Assembly: GCF_003584565.2 (NCBI RefSeq)
Contig: NZ_CP031010.1
Span: 4,402,001-4,466,000, forward strand
Reading direction: 5' to 3'
DNA: 64,000 nt
Origin: Alteromonas sp. RKMC-009
GTDB taxonomy: Bacteria > Pseudomonadota > Gammaproteobacteria > Enterobacterales > Alteromonadaceae
Shown: positions 38,504 to 47,181 of the stretch, one piece after another
Position numbering within the stretch: the stretch's first letter is position 1
Layout of the letters: every line of letters begins with the position of its first letter
Notes under the pieces: generated by a model
Told to the model about the DNA's origin: nothing
Databases searched by the model: none
Seen by the model: the letters and a program-made list of their open reading frames with translations, nothing else
Made by a program: the position numbers and the translations under genes

Positions 38504-39417
38504 GCCGCGCCTCCGCTGAACCACATACCAGCGATGACAGTAACCGCGATAACTACTCCCGCCGCAGCGAGGCCAACAGCTTGAAGAGACATACCGGCTA
38601 TCCGCCGTTGTGTGGCTTCGGTATCTTTCACGGCATATTTAATATGCTCCAGTGTCACTTCATGTTTTCCTTCACCATAGGCCAGCATTAATGCCTTATG
38701 AGAGACCACATTAATCAGCCTTGCGGTTCCGCGGCAGGCAGACACCATCATCTGACAGGCGCGGTGGCCGAACACCGGCGCTCCTTTGTATCCGGCGACC
38801 TGCAATCGATGCTGCACATACTGCTCAACCTGATCCACATTCATCAATGCCAGCCGGTAGCTGAAAGTAATGCGCTGCTTCAGCTGCCGCAATCTGGGTG
38901 TAGCCAGCTTCTGATCCAGCTCCGGCTGACCAAACAGCACCACCTGAAGTAACTTTTTGGATTCTGTTTCCAGATTGGTCATAAGTCTGAGCGCTTCCAG
39001 CGTTTCCTCAGGCATGGCCTGGGCTTCATCGACGATCAGCACCACCGACAACCCTTCTTTAGCCTTTTCAATCAGTTTGGCTTCAATCTGACGGGTAAAT
39101 TGCTGCTGATCGCCTCCCACATCCAGCACCACACCAATTTCAGCGGCTACCGCACGACGAAACTCTTCCGGCGACAACATGGGGTTAGGAATATAGGCGG
39201 AGGGAAAGTTATCCGGCAATTCGTTGAGCAATTTCCGGCACAGCAGGGTTTTGCCCGTGCCCACCTCGCCGGTCACTTTGATAAAGCCTTCACCTGCGTC
39301 CAGCGCCGTTTTCAGTACTTCCATTGCCTCATTATGGCTGGGCAATCCGAAGTAGAACTGGGTATTTGGCGTCAACGTGAAGGGCGGCTCCTGAAGGCCA
39401 AAGTGACTCAGATACAT
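38500..39417 (-). CDS. mshM: MshM, ExeA-like AAA+ ATPase
   Basis: The 305-residue protein is an ExeA/GspA-type ATPase with the N-terminal MYLSHFGLQEPPFTLTPN, Walker A GEVGTGKTLLC, Walker B VVLIVDEAQAM and a C-terminal membrane helix (GLAAAGVVIAVTVIAGMWF). ExeA-like proteins help secretin assembly, which fits its place between the secretin mshL and mshN. Confidence 0.94.
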   Translation of the reverse strand: MYLSHFGLQEPPFTLTPNTQFYFGLPSHNEAMEVLKTALDAGEGFIKVTGEVGTGKTLLCRKLLNELPDNFPSAYIPNPMLSPEEFRRAVAAEIGVVLDVGGDQQQFTRQIEAKLIEKAKEGLSVVLIVDEAQAMPEETLEALRLMTNLETESKKLLQVVLFGQPELDQKLATPRLRQLKQRITFSYRLALMNVDQVEQYVQHRLQVAGYKGAPVFGHRACQMMVSACRGTARLINVVSHKALMLAYGEGKHEVTLEHIKYAVKDTEATQRRIAGMSLQAVGLAAAGVVIAVTVIAGMWFSGGAA

Positions 39418-39420
39418 GAC

Positions 39421-41091
39421 TTATTCCACGTACAGCCAGTCAGCCATTTGCGAACGGCTCATTTCGATTTGCTTACTCCACGTGCCGGGCTCAACCACGG
39501 TGGGCTTAAGCAGTATGATCAGTTCTTTTTTGGTTTCCTGCTGACGTTTATTTCTGAACAGGTTCCCCACCACCGGAATATCCCCCAGCAACGGCGTTTT
39601 ACTTTCATTATCGGTAATGGTGGTTTGCATCAGGCCGCCAATAACAACAATTTCTCCCGAAGACGCGCGGATGACCGTGTCAGATTCCCGGATAGTGCTT
39701 TGTGCAAGCGGCAGCACAATTTCTTCTTCGTTGAGGGTAACAACTTTAGTCTGCTCTTCGGTTTCAATAACAGAAGGATGCACATGCAACAGCACACTGC
39801 CTTTATCGTCAATCTGGGGCGTAACGTCGAGCGCAATACCTGAGAAGAATGGCGTCAGTTCAATATCCGGGACCACTGAAGTTGATGTGGCTGTAATCGT
39901 ATTCTGGCTGGATACGTCGGTAACAAAATACTCATCGTCACCCACTTTAATCACCGCCTTCTGATTATTTGTTGCAGTAACACGGGGGCTGGACAGCACC
40001 TGAACATTCCCCTGCGTGGACAACAGATTTAACACTCCTGAGAAATCCTGATTCAGGAAAGACAAACTGGTGATGCCGCCCAAATCCGGGGTCAGTGCGT
40101 TGCCAAACGTACCGGCGGTGGTAGCGAATGAGAAATTCGTGCTGCCCACATTGGCAATAATTTCATTCCAGTTGATCCCTTGCTGATAGCCGTCACTCAG
40201 CACCACTTCAAGAATACGGGCTTCCAGCACCACCTGACGTTGCAGATGGGTTTCAGATACCTGCAAAAAGCGTTTTATGGCACGGATTTCAGACGGTAAA
40301 GCACGGACGGTAACCAGACCGGCCTGAGGCGTAACAAACACCGCACGCCCCCCTTCTGTGCCAAGCATAGACGCCAGGCTGGTTTGCAAATCTTCCCAGA
40401 AGTTAGTTTCTGTGCGGGTGCTGATCATTGTGCCATTATTGTTACCGGACATACTGCTGTACTGGCCATTGCCGCCCATTTCACTACCGGTAAAATTACT
40501 GAAGTTACCGCTGCCGGACTGACTGCCGTTTCCGCCATTGGCATTTTGCGATACCCCGCCGGAAATGATACTGGTTTGAGTCGCCCCGTTACGCTTCATC
40601 AGCAGGTAGTTCACGGCGAAAGTTTCGGTACGCATACCCGCGGGTAACACGCGAAATACGTTGCCCTGTCTCTGGATATCGAATCCGTATAAATCAGAGA
40701 GTAATGACATGACCCCGTCCAGTGACACCTGCTTCAAATCGAGGGTAACCGAACCGGTCACATCCGGGTGCACGGCTACACTGTATGGCGTGTCATAAAC
40801 CAGCCCGGACAAAAACTGGCGCACATCCACGCTTTGGGCATTAATGTCGTATTTTTCAGGGCCAAGCAGTGCCGCCGGCGTAGCCGCAGGACCTGGCGCG
40901 GTCATCAGTGCAGAATTCACGGCATCCGGTACTTCATCCAATTTTTCAGAAGTGGCCTTATTCGCCTTTTCAGCATCCAGCTGTGCCTGCAACTCGTCTT
41001 TCAACGAGCGCTCAACAACAGATTCTTTTGGCGCTGACTGACAGGCGCTCAAAACGAAAGCTGCAAGTAAGGTGATGGTGGCTTTACGCAT
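39421..41091 (-). CDS. mshL: MshL, outer-membrane secretin
   Basis: MshL is the secretin pore for the MSHA pilus. The 556-residue product has a lipoprotein signal (LLAAFVLSAC, Cys17), an N-terminal secretin/TonB short domain (VSLDGVMSLLSDLYGFDI) and a Gly/Asn/Ser-rich loop around residues 185-220. The C-terminal secretin domain shows VLSSPRVTATNNQKAVIKVG, the conserved VPDIELTPFFSG-type stretch and GEIVVIGGLMQ. It is 3 bases upstream of mshM. Confidence 0.95.
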   Translation of the reverse strand: MRKATITLLAAFVLSACQSAPKESVVERSLKDELQAQLDAEKANKATSEKLDEVPDAVNSALMTAPGPAATPAALLGPEKYDINAQSVDVRQFLSGLVYDTPYSVAVHPDVTGSVTLDLKQVSLDGVMSLLSDLYGFDIQRQGNVFRVLPAGMRTETFAVNYLLMKRNGATQTSIISGGVSQNANGGNGSQSGSGNFSNFTGSEMGGNGQYSSMSGNNNGTMISTRTETNFWEDLQTSLASMLGTEGGRAVFVTPQAGLVTVRALPSEIRAIKRFLQVSETHLQRQVVLEARILEVVLSDGYQQGINWNEIIANVGSTNFSFATTAGTFGNALTPDLGGITSLSFLNQDFSGVLNLLSTQGNVQVLSSPRVTATNNQKAVIKVGDDEYFVTDVSSQNTITATSTSVVPDIELTPFFSGIALDVTPQIDDKGSVLLHVHPSVIETEEQTKVVTLNEEEIVLPLAQSTIRESDTVIRASSGEIVVIGGLMQTTITDNESKTPLLGDIPVVGNLFRNKRQQETKKELIILLKPTVVEPGTWSKQIEMSRSQMADWLYVE

Positions 41092-41101
41092 TGCCTGATC
41101 C

Positions 41102-41464
41102 CTAATATGAGTCCGCAGTGCGGATACTAAACTTATCTGATGATGCCGGATTCACTGACAGCGTCACCGGTTGCCAGCGGCCGTCGCGCTGCTGACTGAT
41201 AATCACTTTATCTTTTAAAATTGTTTTCACGGTTGCGTCACTGAACTGATATCCCTCAGCCACCAGCTTGCCGTTAATGATGGCCTGAGGACGCATGCCA
41301 TGATTAAAAATCGCTGTTACCTGATAACCGGTCTGCGTTTTTACCGCAGAAGACTGACCTTTGTAGCCCCGTCCCGGTCTGGTCGGGTCGCCGGCATGCA
41401 CAAGCTGGCTCATCATGAGCAGAATGCCGGTAAACACCAAATATTTGCCGTATCTGTTAAACAC
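41102..41464 (-). CDS. mshK: MshK, small MSHA biogenesis protein
   Basis: I chose the GTG at 41464, which overlaps the end of mshJ by 8 bases and has AAGGCG upstream. It gives a 120-residue product with a signal-like hydrophobic N-terminus (YLVFTGILLMMSQLVHA). The DPTRPGRGY motif and the C-terminal LSVNPASSDKFSIR are typical of MshK, a periplasmic PilP-like protein thought to connect the inner-membrane complex and the secretin. Confidence 0.85.
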   Translation of the reverse strand: MFNRYGKYLVFTGILLMMSQLVHAGDPTRPGRGYKGQSSAVKTQTGYQVTAIFNHGMRPQAIINGKLVAEGYQFSDATVKTILKDKVIISQQRDGRWQPVTLSVNPASSDKFSIRTADSY

Positions 41465-42101
41465 CGATGAACGCCTTATCTGTACTGAGGGTATACACTT
41501 CCACGGTGACATCTGCCGCCGGCCATGCCGTCACCTCATAATCAATTGACCGCCAGTAGAGCTGCCTTGAGCGGGTTTCCAGCACTTCGATGAAATTCTT
41601 AACGTCGAAATAATTGCCCCTGAATGTCATTGTCACGCCATGCTGATAAAGCTCTACATCCTGCATGGATTCGTTATCTGCAAAAACAGAGACGGGCTCC
41701 GCCGACGACATTTCAGTCAACGTCAGTGCGTGGGTATGGGAAAACACTTCTTCCACCAGCAACACCATTTCATCCGGCGAAACCAGCTCGTCGAGTTGTG
41801 TTGAAAAGCTGACGGACAAATCATTCTTTTTAGCCACCAGCTCATCATATTCAGCATGCTTTTCTGCATCAGGGTCTACCGACAGCGCTTCCACGAACAG
41901 GGCCTGTTGCGCCTGTAACGTCTGCTTTTTCATTTCTTCGGCAGCCAGTTCTTTTCTGTACTCGCTTAAGTCATTCATGGCAGGCTCAATAAAGAAGGTG
42001 AAGCCTGTAAGCAGCACCAGTGCGATACCGGATACCAGTGTCATCACCTTTTCCCGCCGGGATAACGCTTCAAATCTAACGTGTAATGAAGGCTTACTCA
42101 T
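41457..42101 (-). CDS. mshJ: MshJ, PilO-like inner-membrane protein
   Basis: The 214-residue product has a short basic N-terminus, one transmembrane helix (VMTLVSGIALVLLTGFTFFI), a coiled coil (EYRKELAAEEMKKQTLQAQ) and a ferredoxin-like periplasmic domain. This is the PilO/GspM layout. It overlaps mshI2 by 4 bases (ATGA) and probably pairs with the PilN-like MshI2. Confidence 0.9.
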   Translation of the reverse strand: MSKPSLHVRFEALSRREKVMTLVSGIALVLLTGFTFFIEPAMNDLSEYRKELAAEEMKKQTLQAQQALFVEALSVDPDAEKHAEYDELVAKKNDLSVSFSTQLDELVSPDEMVLLVEEVFSHTHALTLTEMSSAEPVSVFADNESMQDVELYQHGVTMTFRGNYFDVKNFIEVLETRSRQLYWRSIDYEVTAWPAADVTVEVYTLSTDKAFIGV

Positions 42102-42751
42102 TGAGCACCTCCCGGCAGCGTTAAACCCGGCGCACTTTGCTGTGCCGGCGCAGCAGCCGTTGCTGATGCCGTTCTGCGGGTGGACAGCTCGAATTTCAGG
42201 GCGTCATCTTCGTCCATATACACCCGCGCAGCGGCAAAACTGCGTCCTCTGAAACTGCTTGTTTCACTCAACCGCTGTAACCAGCGGGGGAAAGCCTGGG
42301 GTGAAGACACCTGCCCGTTAAAGGTCATGTTCGTTTCAGACACCGCCATAGACTCGATCCAAAGATCAGACTCATGTTTGTCAGCCAGGTCGTCCAGCAG
42401 AATACTGAAACCTTTGAACCGCAGCGGGGCGCGGGCAGCGAGCTCTTCCAGTACACGACGTTGCTTACTGAGATCCAGTTTGATGTCTTCTACCTTTTTG
42501 ATCAGCGCAGGGTCTGCTTTCCAGTTTGTTACCTCGGCCTGTAATTCATCAATCTGGCTCTGATGGGTCCGGTTACGTTCCAGCAGCTTCACATATTCAG
42601 CTTCTGCACTACTGGCCAGATAATGATAAATACTGCCTGTTATCAGTACGATGAGAGCAACTACTCCAATGGCAAGACTGACGCTGGCCAATGACAGATA
42701 ATCAATGCGTGGTTCAAAGCGGGACTGATAGAGGTTGATATTACTTTTCAT
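42098..42751 (-). CDS. mshI2: MshI2, PilN-like inner-membrane protein
   Basis: The 217-residue product begins MKSNINLYQSRFEPR, which recalls the PilN N-terminal motif that binds the PilM cleft. One transmembrane helix (SVSLAIGVVALIVLITGSIY), a coiled coil and a PilN periplasmic domain follow. It lies directly after mshI with an 11-base overlap, as PilN follows PilM. MshI2 is the common name when mshI is split in two genes. Confidence 0.88.
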   Translation of the reverse strand: MKSNINLYQSRFEPRIDYLSLASVSLAIGVVALIVLITGSIYHYLASSAEAEYVKLLERNRTHQSQIDELQAEVTNWKADPALIKKVEDIKLDLSKQRRVLEELAARAPLRFKGFSILLDDLADKHESDLWIESMAVSETNMTFNGQVSSPQAFPRWLQRLSETSSFRGRSFAAARVYMDEDDALKFELSTRRTASATAAAPAQQSAPGLTLPGGAQ

Positions 42752-43697
42752 CAGCCACCACCGGTTTTGCAGACAGCGTTTTATTCCGTGCCGGCGTCAG
42801 CGCCATGCCCAGACTGCTCAGATTAGAGATAACTTCCGACGGGTCGTTGACCACCCCGCCAAGATCCAGCTCAGTCACCTCAGCAGAAACTGCCTGTGAT
42901 ATCTGTTCTAAAATAATTGCGGTTTGTGCTGCGTTGATGCGAATCATCACCTTACGTACCGGAGCCTGACGCAGCTGGCTTTCGAAAAAGTCCATGGAAC
43001 GCTGAATTTGAATACATAATGAATCCAGCACGCCCATTCTCAGTTCTTCTGCGGAAAAACTCCCCAGGTTCTCGAAGCCTTTCAGTCTGCGGCTGAGATA
43101 CAAGTGACCGTCTTTGACGACGTTCAGAATAATTTCTTCTCCGGCTTCCTGCGTCAGCGTGATAACCGGTTCCTGCAGAACCGGCAACAACGCGCAGTGT
43201 GCCAGCTCTTCAACAGAAATACTTTCCAGCCGTACATTCGCTTCAATACAACCGGCGACAATCTCTTTTATGGTGTCTTCAGGCATAGCAACGACATTGA
43301 CTTTTTTATTGCCGGCCAGTGGCACAGGCAGGTCGAAATAGTCCAGCACCATGGGTTTGTCGAACCCCATAAGTTCTTTCACCGGCCACACCAGAGAATC
43401 ATTGATTTCGTCATCTTTAACGTCGGGCCGGTCAATCTGCAGTAATTGATACCAATTTTGCGCCAGCGCAACATGGCACTCTGCACCGGACAGCTTTTGC
43501 TTTGCTACCCATTTACTGAGTTGCGCCTGCCACTGGGAATAAAGCACAGACACTTCAGAGACAACAAAGGATTCACCGCCTTTACTACGCAAAGCCGTGA
43601 AGGTAGCAGTTTCGGCAGACAACGACACACCGACAGCCATGCCGGCACGCTTCGACTGAAAACGTTGTTTGAGATAAGTTGTCCAACCAATGTACAT
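42741..43697 (-). CDS. mshI: MshI, PilM-like cytoplasmic protein
   Basis: The 318-residue product resembles the actin-like PilM/GspL cytoplasmic proteins: AGMAVGVSLSAETATF (phosphate 1-like), an internal PVKELMGF segment, and the VRLESISVEELAHCALLPVL segment. It is the first gene of the msh run visible here. It would bind the N-terminus of MshI2 and join the inner-membrane complex. No mshH-like regulator gene lies upstream of it. Confidence 0.88.
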   Translation of the reverse strand: MYIGWTTYLKQRFQSKRAGMAVGVSLSAETATFTALRSKGGESFVVSEVSVLYSQWQAQLSKWVAKQKLSGAECHVALAQNWYQLLQIDRPDVKDDEINDSLVWPVKELMGFDKPMVLDYFDLPVPLAGNKKVNVVAMPEDTIKEIVAGCIEANVRLESISVEELAHCALLPVLQEPVITLTQEAGEEIILNVVKDGHLYLSRRLKGFENLGSFSAEELRMGVLDSLCIQIQRSMDFFESQLRQAPVRKVMIRINAAQTAIILEQISQAVSAEVTELDLGGVVNDPSEVISNLSSLGMALTPARNKTLSAKPVVADEK

Positions 43698-43755
43698 AGT
43701 GATTAATTCGCTTAGTTATTATTCAGCGCCGGCAGAAAAAAGTGTCAGCGTACTG

Positions 43756-44310
43756 TCAGCCGTTTAAGTGTAGACGATTAACGCCCCAATAGCCGTTATC
43801 CTTCTCTGCAACTGTCCAGCCCCGCTGTTGCAACCTTTTGCGAATTTCCCTGTTCATCATTCCATGGCCAAACATGACTATTTTTTTATGGGTCTTTGCC
43901 CGCACTTCCAATAAGTTAACGGCCATTTCTGCCCGGGCTTTAGCGTCTTTATAGCTTTCAAACCTGCCACCCGCCCCGGCCATCCACAGGGCGCGACTAA
44001 AATAAACCCAGGTCCACGCTCTGAGCCGGAACGGAAACCGGTAATAAGGGATATCCATCTCTCTGAATAAACTGCTGTATTCACAGGCACCATGGCCGCA
44101 GTAATATCGGGCCGTTAAACGGGCCCGGTGCAAATCGCTGCTCATGACAAAGTAGTTGTTAAGACTCAGTAATTTAGCGGGTTTACTTCGGGGGTCAAGG
44201 TCGGCAGCATTATACTTTCGAATCCAGTTCGCGTAACCTGACGCTGTACAACGGATATTATCTGCTGAGCGGGGTCTGCCATGCCGGATCAATATAATTT
44301 CAGTCTTCAC
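43756..44310 (-). CDS. histidine phosphatase family protein
   Basis: This 184-residue protein is in the histidine phosphatase (phosphoglycerate mutase-like) family. It has the N-terminal IILIRHGRP with the phospho-accepting His10 and a second His in VMFGHGMMNRE. The length is short of the mutases and closer to SixA/CobC-like enzymes. The substrate is unknown. It diverges from a hexapeptide acyltransferase and ends 58 bases upstream of mshI on the same strand. Confidence 0.85.
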   Translation of the reverse strand: MKTEIILIRHGRPRSADNIRCTASGYANWIRKYNAADLDPRSKPAKLLSLNNYFVMSSDLHRARLTARYYCGHGACEYSSLFREMDIPYYRFPFRLRAWTWVYFSRALWMAGAGGRFESYKDAKARAEMAVNLLEVRAKTHKKIVMFGHGMMNREIRKRLQQRGWTVAEKDNGYWGVNRLHLNG

Positions 44311-44381
44311 ACCTGTGCTCGTACGTGCAATTTAAATCCGGAATCCGATAATAAACAAACCCTTATGAAAGAGAAAGTACT

Positions 44382-44912
44382 TTGACCCCGTTACCGTTTT
44401 CAGACCGGAGCCTGCCTTCGTTACGCGCGGCACTTCCCCGCTGCGATGTAAAAGGGCCTTACGTCGATGCACTGAACAAAGCAGACGCGCCGGCTAAAAG
44501 CAAAAAACAGGCAATGAAAGCCCTCTTTACATGCCACGGTCCCTGCTGGATTGAGCCGGTATTTTGTTTGTCAGGTAATGCCTTCGTGGAACTGGGCCGG
44601 TTCGTTTTTCTCAATCACAACGTGACATTTATTACTGAACAAAATATCCGTCTTGGCGAAGGGGTATTTGTCGGGCCGGGCGCCATCATCAGTACCGTGC
44701 CATTAGACACAGGAGAAATTCATTCCCCCCTCAATATGAATAATGCGCCGGTGACAATTGGCGACAATGTGTGGATTGGTGCTAATGCGGTTATTCAACC
44801 CGGCGTCAATATTGGCAATCAGGCCATTGTCGGTGCGGGGGCAGTGGTGTTTGAAGATGTTCCGGCGAACACCACAGTCGCGGGTTCGCCGGCCACCATC
44901 CGGAAAAAATGA
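44382..44912 (+). CDS. hexapeptide-repeat acyltransferase
   Basis: The 176-residue enzyme belongs to the left-handed beta-helix acetyltransferases (NodL/LacA/WcaF-like). The C-terminal half holds hexapeptide repeats such as IGDNVWIGANAVIQPGV and IGNQAIVGAGAVV, ending in PANTTVAGSPATIRKK, and the helix start VELGRFVFLNHNVTF is usual. These enzymes O-acetylate sugars, using acetyl-CoA. The start is a TTG at 44382 overlapping a six-codon upstream reading frame; no in-frame ATG precedes the family-like N-terminal part. The substrate is unknown, and neighbours do not help. Confidence 0.82.
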   Translation: MTPLPFSDRSLPSLRAALPRCDVKGPYVDALNKADAPAKSKKQAMKALFTCHGPCWIEPVFCLSGNAFVELGRFVFLNHNVTFITEQNIRLGEGVFVGPGAIISTVPLDTGEIHSPLNMNNAPVTIGDNVWIGANAVIQPGVNIGNQAIVGAGAVVFEDVPANTTVAGSPATIRKK

Positions 44913-44932
44913 TAATGCCTCATCATCTTTTC

Positions 44933-44951
44933 AGACGGGCTAGACCCGTCT
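44933..44951. terminator. bidirectional hairpin terminator
   Basis: AGACGGG and CCCGTCT form a 7-bp stem between the convergent acyltransferase gene and TonB receptor gene. On the plus strand TAAAAT follows. It touches the receptor stop codon. Confidence 0.6.
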
Positions 44952-47071
44952 TAAAATGACCAGGTCACGCCCAGGGTTGCTGTCGTACCCAGACCTTTAA
45001 TATTGTAGCCACCGTAGGTGTATGACTGAGCCCGCGCCGGGTAATAATCACTGTTAAACAGGTTCTCGATTCCCATAAACGCATTCCAGTTGTCTGCAAA
45101 CTGATATTTCCCGCTCACATTGAAAATGTTGTAGCTGGAGACCGGACCCTGATCGCCCACATATTCCCCGTCCGCATTGGGCGCAAAGCGCTTACGGTCG
45201 CCAACGTGCAAATAGCTTACTGTCAATGACATACTATCAAGGGGACGCCAGTTTACATTTACCGTGGCCTTCGGCGGACTGATTTGGCGCGAGCCTAAAT
45301 AGATATCGGCTTCAGTATTCTTACCTTCAACGTAACTGTATGTCGCAACGACACCCAGAGTTTCAGAAATACGGTAGTCAACCAATCCTTCATATCCCCA
45401 GATTTCCTGCGGTGCACGCACCGGCTCATACACACCGGTAACGGCATTAAACTGGTTTGTGGTGCCCAGTTCAGAAGTGCTGCGGTAAGCAGCCACTTCA
45501 ATACGAACATTATCAAACAGGGAGGTGAAACCCGCTTCATAGTTATCGATAATGGACGCTTCTGTCTGAATCAGACCGATATCGTCTACCGTTGCAGCAC
45601 GGAGTAAACGGCCAATATCGGCTATATCTGAACCCTGGGAATAGTTAATAAACGGACTGAATACATCCTTCCAGTTGTACTTGATAGCTATGTTGTACGT
45701 CGTGGCATCATAATCAATGGTATCTCCCTTTACCTGTAACGGTACAGAGCATTGTGTTGCAGTACGGCAAAGCTTGAGCGTTTCATAATCATCGACAGTT
45801 AAGTCAATGCTTTCTCTTCTGACGCCCGCTTTCACAATAATATCGTCCTGAATTACCCACTTGGTCTGCAGGAAGCCGGCAATGCTGTCCATGTCCATTT
45901 CAGGTACCCACACCCGGCCATCCACCAGAGGCTGTGAAGTGGTGTCCTGCAAGGCATCAACACCATAAATAAACGTTGCTTCCACGCCATCGAAGTCGGC
46001 AATGGTGTTGAATGTGGCTCTGGCACCACGTTTCTCAGAACGGATAATCGACTGGCCCCCGTCGTAACCTTCGTCAGGATTTGCAAGGTTCGGCGAAAAG
46101 AAGAACACATTTTCTATGTCCTGCGAATACACATCGAGGGTCATTTCGGTGTTGGTGAAGAGATTGCTGTCGGTGTATTTAGCGGTAATATTTTCATTTC
46201 CGTCAGGCCCCTGGGGCTTACCCTGTTTCTGAAGGGCTTCCGGAACGTGAATAGCGTAGGTTTTCTCACCCTGATTAATATCGCCGGCCACATCCCCTAA
46301 ATCTGTTTTTTGCTGAGAGCTGAAATAGTTGTAACTGAATTGCAGACGCTTTTCGTCATCAAATTCATAACCCAGTTTAGTGAAGTAGTTCTGCGTTTCG
46401 GCGTCTGAAAGCCCGTACTGCAAGCCAAGAATATCGCCCTCAGCATCCCGCTGCACGCCGTTTTCTTCGTAACTGGCAGTCAGCAGGTAATCAAAGTTAC
46501 CGGCTTTTCCGTTAACCGCTGCGGATACCCTGGCGCCGGCGGACTCTTCTGTTTTTACCGCACTGAACCGTGATGACAGACTGATCTGCCCTTTATGGCT
46601 GTCCTGAGTTGTGGCTTGCTTCGTAATGTAGTTAATGATACCGCCTGATGCGCCGTTTCCGTATACTGACGTGGCACCTTTAATCACCTCGATACGTGCA
46701 AGAGCACTGGGATCGATAGTTTTAATCCCCAGTGAACCATTCCTCAGCGGCGTTGACTGCGGCACACCGTCAATCATGACCAGAGGCGCCCGGCCCCGCA
46801 ACGACTGACCGGTATTGCTTGAGCTGCCTGTATCAGGAGCAAGTCCCGGCACCATTTGCGCCAGCAAGCTCTGAAGCTCGGGATTAACCTTCAGATGTTC
46901 TTCAATCTGGCGCTGAGAGATGACGGTAATGGACGCCGGCACTTCATCAATACTTTCGATAACACGGCTTCCGGAAACAATAATACGTTCAATATCGTCT
47001 GTTTGCGTTTCGACAGCCATTGAAGAGGTGCTGACAGCCAACGCCACGAGAGAAAGGGAAAATTTATACAT
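44951..47071 (-). CDS. TonB-dependent ferric-siderophore receptor
   Basis: This 706-residue outer-membrane receptor has a signal peptide (MYKFSLSLVALAVSTSSMA), a plug domain (IIVSGSRVIESIDEVPASITV, then APLVMIDGVPQSTPLRNG and EVIKGATSVYGNGASGGIINY) and a 22-strand barrel ending in the aromatic TLGVTWSF. A Fur-box-like site lies 70-95 bases upstream, so it is probably iron-regulated. A PepSY-domain membrane gene precedes it on the same strand, a pairing common for siderophore uptake and reduction. The exact siderophore cannot be told. The length and plug motifs resemble catecholate/hydroxamate receptors. Confidence 0.93.
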   Translation of the reverse strand: MYKFSLSLVALAVSTSSMAVETQTDDIERIIVSGSRVIESIDEVPASITVISQRQIEEHLKVNPELQSLLAQMVPGLAPDTGSSSNTGQSLRGRAPLVMIDGVPQSTPLRNGSLGIKTIDPSALARIEVIKGATSVYGNGASGGIINYITKQATTQDSHKGQISLSSRFSAVKTEESAGARVSAAVNGKAGNFDYLLTASYEENGVQRDAEGDILGLQYGLSDAETQNYFTKLGYEFDDEKRLQFSYNYFSSQQKTDLGDVAGDINQGEKTYAIHVPEALQKQGKPQGPDGNENITAKYTDSNLFTNTEMTLDVYSQDIENVFFFSPNLANPDEGYDGGQSIIRSEKRGARATFNTIADFDGVEATFIYGVDALQDTTSQPLVDGRVWVPEMDMDSIAGFLQTKWVIQDDIIVKAGVRRESIDLTVDDYETLKLCRTATQCSVPLQVKGDTIDYDATTYNIAIKYNWKDVFSPFINYSQGSDIADIGRLLRAATVDDIGLIQTEASIIDNYEAGFTSLFDNVRIEVAAYRSTSELGTTNQFNAVTGVYEPVRAPQEIWGYEGLVDYRISETLGVVATYSYVEGKNTEADIYLGSRQISPPKATVNVNWRPLDSMSLTVSYLHVGDRKRFAPNADGEYVGDQGPVSSYNIFNVSGKYQFADNWNAFMGIENLFNSDYYPARAQSYTYGGYNIKGLGTTATLGVTWSF

Positions 47072-47141
47072 GAAAACTCTTTTAAGAAATATAACAAGAA
47101 GAAAGGCGCGTTATACTAAAGGTGTAGGGAGGCAATGTAAA

Positions 47142-47166
47142 GATAATGAAAACTATTCTCATTATC
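47142..47166 (-). promoter_or_regulatory. Fur box upstream of TonB receptor
   Basis: A 25-bp inverted repeat reads GATAATGA... on one arm and ...TCATTATC on the other, close to the consensus GATAATGATAATCATTATC. It lies between the PepSY gene stop (47182) and the receptor start (47071), so iron repression of the receptor is likely. Confidence 0.8.
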
Positions 47167-47181
47167 TTGTCAAAGTATGAC

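Noticed and set aside
39100..39843. Plus-strand open frame of 247 codons across mshM and mshL
   Set aside because: It straddles two well-supported minus-strand genes and has no signal of its own.
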